The notes below the pieces were generated by a model. It worked only from the letters and a program-made list of their open reading frames with translations, did not search any database and was not told the DNA's origin. A stretch of 64,000 bases of DNA from JAGVSR01 sp963778225 (lineage in GTDB: Bacteria > Pseudomonadota > Alphaproteobacteria > Rhizobiales > Hyphomicrobiaceae): assembly GCA_963778225.1 (NCBI GenBank), contig CAVZTR010000008.1:1-64000 (forward strand), read 5' to 3'. Shown in pieces: positions 1 to 10,784 of this stretch. The translations under genes were made by a program, and so were the position numbers. Each line of letters begins with the position of its first letter. The stretch's first letter is position 1.

Positions 1-1837
<1,837 letters not shown>

Positions 1838-1900
1838 TCTCATTAAGCAATGCTCATCAGAGCAAGCACGGAAGACCAGATTTTTCATCTCACAACTTCG

Positions 1901-2021
1901 CCGACCTGGTGGTTCTGGCGGGGTGGCTGCACCCGATCCCATTCCGAACTCGGCCGTGAAACGCCCCAGCGCCAATGGTACTTCGTCTTAAGACGCGGGA
2001 GAGTAGGTCGCTGCCAGGTCT
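1901..2021 (+). rRNA. rrf: 5S ribosomal RNA
   Basis: About 120 nt lying some 60 nt after the 23S gene in the standard operon position. The ends pair as the closing helix (CCGACCTGG at the start, CCAGGTC at the end), and the interior carries the conserved loop text GATCCCATTCCGAACTCGG. No tRNA is visible between it and the following terminator. Confidence 0.95.
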
Positions 2022-2093
2022 GCAAAGTTGTGAGAATGAACTCTTTTCATCAGGGCGCGCGAAAGCGCGTTTCCCCTCTTCTTGACGGTTCAG

Positions 2094-2132
2094 ACGGCCC
2101 GCATCTTACGATGCGGGCCGTTTTCTTTTTTT
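2094..2132 (+). terminator. Rho-independent terminator of the rRNA operon
   Basis: A perfect 12-bp stem (ACGGCCCGCATC with GATGCGGGCCGT, loop TTAC) is followed by a T-rich run TTTTCTTTTTTT. It lies about 75 nt after the 5S gene and closes the rRNA operon. Confidence 0.95.
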
Positions 2133-2271
2133 CGGTCTCCATAAGAGCGCCAGTGGTCCGTGACCCACGGGTATTTCTTCGAACTAGAACAAGTCGAAAT
2201 CATACCGTTTGACGCCGCTGATCTTCTTCCGCCTATTGGGCAGCGTGCGCGCATGCAATGGCGCGCGCTCA

Positions 2272-2305
2272 ATCTCGAGACCTTGAATCTCGACCATTGG
2301 GGGAA
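2272..2305 (+). promoter_or_regulatory. Duplicated leader/operator-like element, copy 1 (before imelysin gene)
   Basis: About 34 bp ending 3 bases before the imelysin ATG. A second copy with essentially one substitution in the first 32 bases lies at 6731-6765, directly before the TonB-receptor ATG. It holds an inverted repeat, TCGAGA-7 nt-TCTCGA, followed by a G-rich stretch (GGGGGAA) that doubles as the ribosome-binding site. This could be a shared operator, a translation-control hairpin or a conserved 5' untranslated leader. The function is inferred only from duplication and position. The spacing to ATG is the same as in copy 2. Confidence 0.6.
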
Positions 2306-2308
2306 ACT

Positions 2309-3626
2309 ATGACGACGCCACGACGCGCGCCCGCATTCCATTTCATCTGGTTATTCGGCGCGATCACACTTGCAACATTAACGAACGTCGCGGTTGCCGC
2401 TGCCCAACAGCCGTCGCCGGCTGCCGTCGTATCGACCTACGCTGACATCGCAGCCGCCAATTTCGCCGACAGCCACACCGCAGCCGTCGCGCTGCAGGCC
2501 AAAATCGAAGCGCTCATCGCGAGACCGTCCGAAGATACGCTCGCTGCCGCCCGCGCCGCATGGATTTCCGCGCGGGAACCCTACATGCAGACCGAAGTTT
2601 TTCGCTTCGGCAACAAGCTCGTCGACGATTGGGAAGGCAAAGTGAACGCTTGGCCGCTCGATGAAGGCCTGATCGATTACGTTTCCCGCGCCTACTCGGA
2701 AGCCGACACGCAGGAAAATGAAGCGTACGCCATCAACGTGATCGCCAACAAAACTCTGAAGATCGCCGGCGAAACCATCGACGCCTCGAAGATCACGCCG
2801 CAACTCCTCGTTCGCAGCCTCCACGAAGCCGGCGGCGTCGAAGCCAATGTGGCCACCGGCTACCACGCGATTGAGTTTTTACTCTGGGGGCAGGATCTGA
2901 ATGGTACCGGAAAAGGTGCCGGCACGCGCCCCGCCACCGATTTCGATCAGAAGAATTGTACCGGCGGCAATTGCGATCGCCGGGCGGAATACCTTCGAGT
3001 CGCGACAAATCTTCTCGTCGATCAACTCAAGCTCATGGCCGGCCACTGGTCAGCGGCCGGCGTCGCGCGCCGCGACGTTTCTGAAAGACGGCGGCAACGC
3101 TGGTCTCGTTGCGGTCTTCACCGGCCTCGGCAGCCTCACCTACGGTGAACTCGCCGGCGAACGCATGAAACTCGGCCTCATGATCCACGACCCCGAGGAA
3201 GAGCACGACTGCTTCTCCGACAACACGCATAACTCTCACTTCTTCAACGCTGTCGGCATCCGCAACATCTACCTTGGAAGCTATACCCGGCTCGACGGCA
3301 GCAAGGTCTCAGGTCCCAGTGTGTCGGACCTCGTGCGCGCGAAATCCCCCGAACTGGATACCAGGATCCGCGCCGCGATCGACGAAACGATGCGGCGCAT
3401 GCACGTCATGGTCGAACGCGCCCGCACTGTCGAGGCCTACGATCAGATGATTGGCGAGGACAATGCGGAAGGAAACGCCGTCGTCCAGGCGGTGATCGAT
3501 CAGCTCGCTGTTCAGGCCCGAGCTTTCGAGGAGGCGATATCCGTCCTCGGCATCCAAGGCGTTGCTATCATGGGGTCCGACAGTCTTGATTCGCCCGCCA
3601 AGGTCCTTGACGGGCAGAAGGGCTAG
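2309..3626 (+). CDS. Imelysin-family (IrpA/EfeO-like) iron-regulated protein, reading frame interrupted
   Basis: Periplasmic or surface protein of the imelysin (peptidase M75-like) family, linked to iron uptake. The ATG at 2309 follows a GGGGGAA ribosome-binding site and opens a signal peptide (hydrophobic segment, cleavage likely near AVAAAQQ). The family signature GxHxxE is present as GYHAIE, residues 184-189, and LTYGELAGERM lies in the second half. The first part reads in one frame to about 3070 and the rest, to the TAG at 3624-3626, reads in the next. The span is one base longer than a multiple of three, so a single inserted base between about 3045 and 3080 explains it. Repaired length is about 438 residues, normal for the family. 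The porin gene follows after 4 nt. I cannot tell sequencing error from true decay here. Confidence 0.85.
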
Positions 3627-3630
3627 CCGT

Positions 3631-4982
3631 GTGAAGACAGCGAACACGTCATCGCCTCGGCTTCGACGGGCGGCACTCGCGGCTGCCGGTCTCGCCGTTG
3701 CGGCCGATATGCTTGCAGCCACTGCTTTCGCAGCGCGCGCTGACGATGCTCCCAGCGGTATTCCCGAAACTTCGATCGCAACCAGCCTCCCACCCGCTCT
3801 CGCCGATCCCGGAGCAATTCGCAAAGACCTGGCAAGCCGCGGCATCATCGTCGGCGCCAACTACATCGGTGAAGTCTTCAGTGTCGCCGCCGGCGGCCTC
3901 AACCGCGACACCCACTATGACGGCCGCCTCGAACTCTGGCTCGACGCGGACTTGGGCCAGCTCGCCGGCTGGAAGGGGCTCAGCTTCCATGCCAACGCCT
4001 TCCAGCTGCATGGACCGAGCATCACCGTCGAGAGTGTCGGCTCGCTCATGCCCGTCAGCTCCATCGAAGCAACCCCTGCGACTCGCCTGTTCGAAGTGTG
4101 GCTGGAGCAGAACTTCCTCGACGGTGCAGTGACGATCCGCGTCGGTCAACTCGCCACCGATACCGAATTCATGATCTCCGACGGCGCGGGTGCCTTCTCA
4201 ACGCCACATGGGGTTGGCCCTCGATCGCAGCCGCGGATCTTCCGAGCGGTGGTCCGGCGTATCCTATGTCTGCTCCCGCGGCTCGCATCGCCATCACCCC
4301 GCACGAGACCTATGGTGTGATGGCCGCCGTCTTCAACGGCGATGTCGTTGACGACTGTCCACCCGGCGACGATCCGCAGCGATGCAATCCTCACGGGCTC
4401 GATTTTCCCTTCGGTGATGACGCGCTCTATATGGCTGAAGGATTCTACAAGTACGATGCGCGTGATCTTCCTGGGCGCATCAAATTCGGTGGCTGGCTGC
4501 ACACCGGAGACTTCGAGAAGATCGCTGATCCGTCGATCGTTGAGAGCGGCAACTTTGGCCTTTATGCACTCTGGGATCAGCAAATCATCAAACTCGACAG
4601 TGACGGACGCAACATCGCGGTCTTCGCGCGTATCATGGGTGCCCCTTCTGACCGCAACATCGTCGATGTCTACGCGGAGGGGGGCGTCACAGTCACCGGA
4701 CCGTTCGCGACACGCCCCAAAGATCTTCTAGGCATTGGCTTCGCGTATACCGGTATCTCTCATTCGGCCCAGATCGCTGATCGCGAAGCGGGCCAGTCCA
4801 TTGTCCGCGATTACGAAGCTCTTCTCGAGGTTAGCTATACCGCGCACCTCGTGTCGGGCTTTTCAATTCAGCCGGACATTCAATATTTCTGGAATCCCGG
4901 CGGACGCGTTCCCGACGCAAGTGGCACGCGCCCTGTTGAAAACGCGTTAGTCCTCGGTCTCCGCTCAACGATCAATTACTGA
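3631..4982 (+). CDS. OprB-family carbohydrate-selective porin, reading frame interrupted
   Basis: Outer-membrane beta-barrel porin of the OprB family. The GTG at 3631 is 4 nt after the imelysin stop and starts an Arg-containing signal peptide ending near AFAARADD. Family-like text follows: GIIVGANYIGEVFSV and GRLELWLDADLGQLAGW, then the GQLATDTEF segment, and the C-terminus ends in the aromatic-terminated strand LGLRSTINY. The frame breaks near 4196: the upstream frame runs GAFSTPHG, whereas one extra C after GCCTTC would give GAFLNATWGWP, the expected family text. The span is one base short of a multiple of three, in agreement. Repaired length is about 450 residues. Some OprB-like porins occur in iron loci with imelysin and may admit iron chelates; that role is inference. 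Confidence 0.82.
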
Positions 4983-4984
4983 AG

Positions 4985-6520
4985 ATGATCCAAAAACGTG
5001 CGGCACTCACCGTTGTCATTGCAGCCCTGGCGCCGATCGCCACCGGTGCAGCCTTGGCAATCACCGCGGACCCCGGCGCCCTGTCCGATCAGCTCATCGT
5101 AGAAGAGCCGAGCGCCCACATCTTGGCGCTCGCCGCGACCGCGACACTCGAACCTGGTGAAGAAAACCCCGGCGGCGGTGCCACTACGCGTCGAAGCCGC
5201 GTCAACCGCGATGTCTTCTCGCAGCCGTCACAAGGCATCAGCTTCGAAAACGAAGGCCGCTTCCGGATCGGCAATTCCATTTTCCGCAAACTTTGGGTCA
5301 CGCCGCCCGCCTCCACCGACAGCAGCGATGGCCTCGGCCCGCTGTACAACGCGAGAGGCTGCCAGAACTGCCACTTGAAAGACGGTCGCGGAAGCCCGCC
5401 GTCTGCCAATTTCCCCGAAGATACAGCCGTGTCGATGTTTCTGCGCCTCTCGATCCCGCCCGAGACCGACGAGCAGAAGCGCTTGCTTGCCGAGCGCCGC
5501 GTCAATGTGATTCCGGAGCCGACCTACGGTGGGCAACTCCAGAACTTCGCTGTGCAGGGCGTGCCGATAGAAGGTCACATGCGCATCGATTACGCAGACA
5601 AACCGATCAAACTCGGCGATGGAACCCGCATCATCCTGCGCGAACCGACCTATACCGTCACCGAACCCGGCTACGGCCCCCTCCACCCTAAAACGATGCT
5701 GTCGCCGCGCGTCGCGCCGCAAATGATCGGCCTCGGCCTTTTGGAAGCGATCCCCGAAGATCGCATCCGCGCCTTGGCCGATCCCGATGACAAGAACAGT
5801 GATGGCATCTCCGGCCGCAGCAACGAAGTCTGGTCCATCGCACACAACAAGCCCATGCTCGGCCGATTTGGCTGGAAGGCCGGCAATCCGAGCATCGAGC
5901 AACAAAGCGCAGAAGCCTTCGCCGGCGACGTCGGCATCTCCAATCCGATTGTCACCGCCTCTTACGGCGATTGCACAAGCGCGCAGACCATCTGCATCGG
6001 AGCGCCCCACGGCGACAGTCCCCGCCAGAACGGACACGAGGTCGGGCGCGAGTTGTTCGATCTGGTCGTGTTCTATTCACAAAATCTCGCAGTTCCACCC
6101 CGCCGCCGCACGAGCGATCCTCAAACACTCGCCGGCAAATCGCTCTTCAACAGCGCCGGATGTGCGGGGTGTCACACGCCAACACACACGACCGGCGATG
6201 TGCCAGGCCAGCCGCATCTCTCCAATCAAAAGATTTGGCCCTACACCGATCTGCTGCTGCACGACATGGGCGAAGGTCTTGCAGACAATCGCCCCGAGGG
6301 AGAAGCCGACGGCCGCGAATGGCGCACCCCACCGCTTTGGGGGATTGGTCTCACGGGCGCTGTCAGCCGCCATACGAACTTTCTGCACGATGGCCGCGCG
6401 CGCACGATCGAAGAAGCCATTCTCTGGCATGGCGGCGAAGCGCAGCGCGCGCGCGATGCCTATGCCGATCTTTCCCGAGAAGAGCGGGATGCGCTGGTTG
6501 CCTTCGTCAAGTCGCTCTGA
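4985..6520 (+). CDS. Di-haem c-type cytochrome/thiol-oxidoreductase-like protein (DUF1111)
   Basis: Periplasmic di-haem protein of the DUF1111 'di-haem oxidoreductase' family, often found beside imelysin genes. It is intact, 511 residues. It has an N-terminal signal peptide (hydrophobic stretch within residues 5-27), a first haem-binding CQNCH at residues 126-130 and a second CAGCH at 393-397 in a cytochrome-c-like C-terminal part. The conserved text RTPPLWGIGLTG and FLHDGRART lies near the end. It starts 2 nt after the porin stop, so it is very likely cotranscribed. It may handle electron transfer or redox change of iron on the way in; the exact reaction is not established for the family. 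It is the only gene of this four-gene cluster with an unbroken frame. Confidence 0.88.
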   Translation: MIQKRAALTVVIAALAPIATGAALAITADPGALSDQLIVEEPSAHILALAATATLEPGEENPGGGATTRRSRVNRDVFSQPSQGISFENEGRFRIGNSIFRKLWVTPPASTDSSDGLGPLYNARGCQNCHLKDGRGSPPSANFPEDTAVSMFLRLSIPPETDEQKRLLAERRVNVIPEPTYGGQLQNFAVQGVPIEGHMRIDYADKPIKLGDGTRIILREPTYTVTEPGYGPLHPKTMLSPRVAPQMIGLGLLEAIPEDRIRALADPDDKNSDGISGRSNEVWSIAHNKPMLGRFGWKAGNPSIEQQSAEAFAGDVGISNPIVTASYGDCTSAQTICIGAPHGDSPRQNGHEVGRELFDLVVFYSQNLAVPPRRRTSDPQTLAGKSLFNSAGCAGCHTPTHTTGDVPGQPHLSNQKIWPYTDLLLHDMGEGLADNRPEGEADGREWRTPPLWGIGLTGAVSRHTNFLHDGRARTIEEAILWHGGEAQRARDAYADLSREERDALVAFVKSL

Positions 6521-6730
6521 ATAGCTGACGAATGCGTTGCAGATATGCAGCAGGCGACGACCATTCGTATGCTGTGGTTTGCGCAGTTTCACGCGAATCC
6601 TGCGATATTCATGACTGTCCGCGTCCAGTTTAAAACCGTTGCAAACTAATGCCTTTGACAGGTGCGTTGCGAGCCGCTTCAACGACAGGTGCCGCCAGTG
6701 CGGCAACGTCTCGCCAAAAGCGGGCGCCTG

Positions 6731-6765
6731 ATCTCGAGACCTTGAATCTCGGCCATTGGGGGGAA
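6731..6765 (+). promoter_or_regulatory. Duplicated leader/operator-like element, copy 2 (before siderophore receptor gene)
   Basis: Second copy of the element at 2272-2305. It retains the CGAGA-7 nt-TCTCG inverted repeat and the CCATTGGGGG block, and ends 3 bases before the ATG at 6769. Upstream of it there is no open gene from 6521 to 6730. That gap also contains a weaker dyad, AGTTT-11 nt-AAACT, at 6627-6647. The conserved element at two start codons of one iron-related cluster suggests shared control. Confidence 0.6.
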
Positions 6766-6768
6766 CCA

Positions 6769-9239
6769 ATGATACGCACCAGCCGCGGCAGAATTCCGTT
6801 CTGCGTCACGTCTTCGACTATCGCCGCCCGTTCAATCCTCGCCCTGTCGGCATCAGCCATGGCGCTGACGATGTGCGGCGCGCTCGCGGGGGCACAAGAC
6901 GCCGCTCCAACCGAACCATCGCTACCTGAAGTCGAAGTGATCACGCCTGCAGAAGAGCCGGCTCAGTCGGCTCCCAAACCAGCAGCGCCAAAGCCGGTCG
7001 CTCAACAGTCAAAGACCAAGCCCAAAGTCGCTGCAAAGAAGCCGGCGCCCGCCCCTGCGCTGCCCGACGTCGTGCCACCCGAAGGCGCCGGTCCCGTCGC
7101 GGCTGCTGAAGGCGCACCTGTGGGCCCTGGCTCGGACGCACCCGGCGTCCCGGGAACCGGCACCACGGGCATCGACGGCTACATCGCCACCGGCACCTCC
7201 ACCGCCACCAAGACGAACACACCCCTCATCGACATTCCGCAGTCGATCACTGTGATCACCAAGCAGCAGGCCGAAGACCGCGGCAGCTTCACCGTTGGAG
7301 AGGCCCTGCGATACGTACCCGGCATCGCCGTGGCCCAGGGCGAAGGCCATCGCGATCAGATCTCGATTCGCGGTCAGGTCACCACCGCCGACTTCTTCGT
7401 CGACGGCGTGCGCGACGACATCGAATACTTTCGCGATCTCTACAATGTCGAAACGATCGAAGTGCTGAAGGGCCCAGCAGCCATGATCTTCGGTCGCGGC
7501 GGTGGCGGCGGCGTTGTCAACCGCGTGACCAAGAAAGCCAATGGCGAGCGCATCCGCGAAGTGACCGCGACAGCTGGTTCGTTCGAGCGCGCCCGCACCA
7601 CGATCGATGTCGGTGACAAGATTTCGCCCGATGCCGCGTTCCGCCTCAACGCGATGTACGAGAACTCGGAGAACTTCCGCGACTTCTTCGAACTCGAACG
7701 CTACGGGATCAACCCGACACTAGCGTTCCGCGTCAGCGACCAGACCAAAATCTCGATGAGCTACGAATACTTCAATGATGGCCGCACCATCGATCGCGGC
7801 GTGCCGTCCTTGAATGGTCGTCCGTTCCGCGGACCCATCGAATCCTTCTACGGCAATCCGGACGAAAGCCAGTCAGAGTTCGCAGGCCATACCGCAACCG
7901 CCACGATCGAGCACCGAACCGACTTCGGTCTCAACCTCCGCAATCATTCGTTCTACGCGAATTACGAGAAGTTCTATTCCAACGTCTTCGCTGCGCGCTG
8001 TGATACCAACGGAAGTCCGTTCAATCCCAGCGTGCCTGCGGTCACCTGGCACATTACCTCGGAGTGCGTCACGCTCGACGGCTACTCAACGGGGACGGAC
8101 CGCGAGACAGCTTCGTCAACCAGACCGACGCCACCTATCGCTGGGATATGGGCAACGGCATCCGCCACACACTGCTGGCTGGCACGGAATTCTCGCATCA
8201 AGAGACACGACCCTTCCGCGAGATCAGGATCCAGCGTTGCTGGCCGTTGCGAGCAATGTCGTGCCGTCCTTGAGCAATCCAGCGATCGTCTTGTAGTCCC
8301 TGTGACAGACTTCACTACGCTGACATTCTCGAACGTCCAGCGCCGTTGGACACACGGAAGTTGAAGACCTACAGCGGCTACATCCAAGACCAACTCGAAA
8401 TCACGAAGTATTTTGAGCTGATCGGTGGACTGCGCTTCGATCGCTTCGATGTGTTCGACTGGAATTCGACTAGCTGGCGTGAACAGCAATCAACCGCAGA
8501 GCCTCTCGCGTGTCGATGATGTCTGGTCGCATCGCGTTGGCGCCGTATTCAAGCCGACGGAAACTGCCTCGGTTTACATTGCGACCTCGAACTCCTTCCT
8601 TCCGGGCGTTGGCGACCAGTTTGGCAATCTGACGATCTAGTAAGTCGGCAATACGCTGGAGCCCGAAGAATTTCAGAACGACGAAATCGGCTTTAAGTGG
8701 GAAGTGGCCCCGCGCCTCTTCTTCACCGGCGCCATCTTCGAGCTCGAGCGATCCAATCAGATCGGTCACGACGGGAGCGTCAATCCGGCGAGCAGGTCGG
8801 TCTGACGCGCACAAGGGGTGGCGAACTCTCTCTGACCGGCTACGTTACGGACGAATGGCAAATCTCGGCCGGCTGGGGGCATCAGATTGCACGCATTGTC
8901 GACGCCGGGACGTCATCGAACGAAGGAAACGAAGTGCCCTTCGTCCCGAACAACATCTACTCGCTCTGGAATCGCTACCAGTTCACGCCGCTGTTCGGCG
9001 CAGGCCTGGGCATCATCCACCAGGACTCGAGTTTCGCCGAGGCCAACAACGCCGTCGAAATCCCCTCCTTCACCCGCGTCGATGCCGCGTTCTACTTCGA
9101 CTTCAACGAGAACTGGCAGGCGCAGGTGAACGTCGAGAACATCTTCGACGAAGAATATTTCGCTTCCGCGCACAACAATAACAACATCTCGCCAGGCGCC
9201 CCGCGCCAAGCCTTCGTCACCGTGCGCGCAAGGTTCTGA
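6769..9239 (+). pseudogene. TonB-dependent siderophore receptor, multiply interrupted
   Basis: Outer-membrane receptor for ferric siderophores. The ATG at 6769 follows GGGGGGAA and opens a long signal region ending near AGAQDAAP. A Pro/Ala/Lys-rich stretch of about 90 residues follows, then the plug domain (IDIPQSITVITKQQAEDRG, IEVLKGPAAMIFGRGGGGG). The barrel continues to 9239, where it ends in VTVRARF with the terminal aromatic residue. The frame is clean to about 8085 and from about 8790 onward. Between these points homologous text hops frames near 8090, 8225-8300, 8340, 8490 and 8780, with tandem stops TAG TAA at 8638-8643 where a TIYKVGNTLEPE-like sequence would be expected. Such clustered damage means either a pseudogene or a badly read stretch. 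Confidence 0.85.
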
Positions 9240-9265
9240 TCCGAGCGTGGAACCAAAGCAAAAAA

Positions 9266-9292
9266 GGCCGGGCTCATCGCCCGGCCTTTTTT
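9266..9292. terminator. Bidirectional rho-independent terminator
   Basis: An 8-bp perfect GC stem, GGCCGGGC with GCCCGGCC (loop TCATC), is flanked by five A's on the left and six T's on the right. It therefore works for the receptor gene on the plus strand and plausibly for the tautomerase gene on the minus strand. Confidence 0.93.
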
Positions 9293-9361
9293 GCATGTCT
9301 TCCGCGCATCCGGCCGGCTCCCCGCCAGGGGAGTCGGATGCGCAAGACACAACTCGCAAAC

Positions 9362-9752
9362 CTAAAGCTCGCCAGTCAGAAACTGCGCGCGGCCCATGCC
9401 AAACGACCAGTCTTCATCCGTGCACGTGACCATGTTGATCATCACGTCCGAAGGCGCGATGCCACAGGACTTTTCGAGTTCCTCGACCGCAAGCCGATAA
9501 AACGTCTCCTTCATCTCGCGCGATCGCGGCCGCGTTGTCACCTGCACGAAGACGAAGCTCGCCGTCCGCGGAATATCGAGACCTGTATCCTCCATGATCA
9601 TCCGCGACGGCTTGTGTTCGTGGACGATCTGATAGCGATCGCGCGCTGGAACGTTGAACGCCGCAAGCATCGCCCGGTGCAAGTGCATCGAGCACGCCCT
9701 GCAACTGCTCATCCGAGCGCCCCTCATAAACATCGACCCGCAACAACGGCAT
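9362..9752 (-). CDS. Tautomerase-family protein (4-oxalocrotonate tautomerase-like), reading frame interrupted
   Basis: Small enzyme-like protein of the tautomerase superfamily. The ATG at 9752 gives MPLLRVDVYEGRS, so after Met removal Pro1 would be the catalytic base, and a GGGGG ribosome-binding site lies upstream. The second part, PARDRYQIVHEHKP to MINMVTCTDEDWSFG, matches the longer members of the superfamily (about 130 residues). The two parts are in different frames. One surplus base near 9687 restores LDALHRAMLAAFNVPARD, and the span is one base over a multiple of three. Substrate unknown. It stands alone between the bidirectional terminator and the tRNA gene. Confidence 0.8.
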
Positions 9753-9948
9753 GCAACCCCCTAATTATTTTGAGAACTAAGCCTTCGTGCCGGACTCCTG
9801 GGGAGCAAAGCGGCCCGCGCTCGGCACCAGCAAAAGCGGAGCACCCACAAGGCGTGCTGCCTTAGGGCCAAAGGCCCAGGGAGCAAGGCGACCCGCCGCA
9901 AGCGGCGCCCCTGCGGAGCGCCGACTAGGCGCGTGAGCAAATTGAAAA

Positions 9949-10024
<76 letters not shown>

Positions 10025-10171
10025 GATGTTCGGGTCTGTTGGACCTGGGTTGCGCCGGCGGATGTTCGGAAACTCCACCGTCGCGAGAACCGCTCTCTAT
10101 TCGCTACCGCCTCAAACTGCAAGTGCCAAGTCGACGCCGCGCGGGGAAAAAGGCCCCGCGCTGAAAACCGC

Positions 10172-10552
10172 TCAGACCTCTTCCTCGCCCTCGGCGACTG
10201 GCCCGCCGATGATGTTCGTGACGTCGCCGCCTTCCTCCTCTTCTTCTTCCAGGAAGGTCTCGTCGTCGTCAGCCGGAATATCCTCCGCCTCTTCGATATC
10301 CGCCAGCGCCTCGTCGCCCTCGATCTCAGCGGCGGCCTCGGGTGCCAATTCCTTATCGGCAACGAGATCCTTCTTCGGCTTGCGCGGCTTTTCTTCGGGT
10401 AGGATCGTCACTGGCCCCGTCGCATGCGCAATCTGGTAGATCGTGCCGCAAATCGGGCAGGCGATGGGATCGCGATTGAGGTCGTAGAAGCGGGCGCCGC
10501 ACTCATTGCTCTGGCAGGTGCGCTTGGTCCCGCGCGCAGCTTTGGTCGACAT
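10172..10552 (-). CDS. TIGR02300-family zinc-ribbon protein
   Basis: Protein of about 126 residues with the alphaproteobacterial FYDLN signature (GARFYDLNRDPIACPICG). Cys residues in CQSNEC and CPIC form a probable zinc ribbon, followed by a long acidic tail rich in Glu (a run of six or so) ending GPVAEGEEEV. The start at 10552, giving MSTKAARGTKRTC, is preferred over longer upstream starts because the family begins this way. No biochemical role is established. The gene is typically divergent from aroA, as here, and the 230-nt gap to aroA carries the aroA promoter region. Confidence 0.88.
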   Translation of the reverse strand: MSTKAARGTKRTCQSNECGARFYDLNRDPIACPICGTIYQIAHATGPVTILPEEKPRKPKKDLVADKELAPEAAAEIEGDEALADIEEAEDIPADDDETFLEEEEEEGGDVTNIIGGPVAEGEEEV

Positions 10553-10689
10553 GAATAACCCCGGGGAATGAATTGGAAGGATGGGGGGATGCCACAGCCA
10601 CAGGCGGCTGTCAAAACTAAATCCCGCCGCATGCAACTTGAGGGTTGGGCCCGCGGCCCGGGCAGCACCGCTCGACGTCTCCCTGCCCG

Positions 10690-10719
10690 TTGACAACCAA
10701 GGCCCGAGCCGCTCTATCC
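10690..10719 (+). promoter_or_regulatory. Possible sigma-70-type promoter for aroA
   Basis: A perfect -35 box TTGACA at 10690-10695 is followed after 18 nt by CTATCC, which fits the loose alphaproteobacterial -10. It lies about 65 nt upstream of the aroA start. The weak -10 keeps this a suggestion. Confidence 0.4.
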
Positions 10720-10784
10720 GCCCGTGAGAAAGCGGGAGCCGATGGGCCGTCATCGGCCTTTCCTACGGCCACAGAGGGCGTCAC

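Noticed and set aside
2160..2210. Possible Irr-type iron box near TTCTTCGAACTAGAA
   Set aside because: The arms are in the wrong order and spacing for the ICE consensus as I know it.
9780..9948. GC-rich gap between the tautomerase and tRNA-Ala genes
   Set aside because: Short repeats of GGAGCAAAGC/GGAGCAAGGC type occur, but no gene, terminator or attachment site can be supported, and there is no integrase beside the tRNA.
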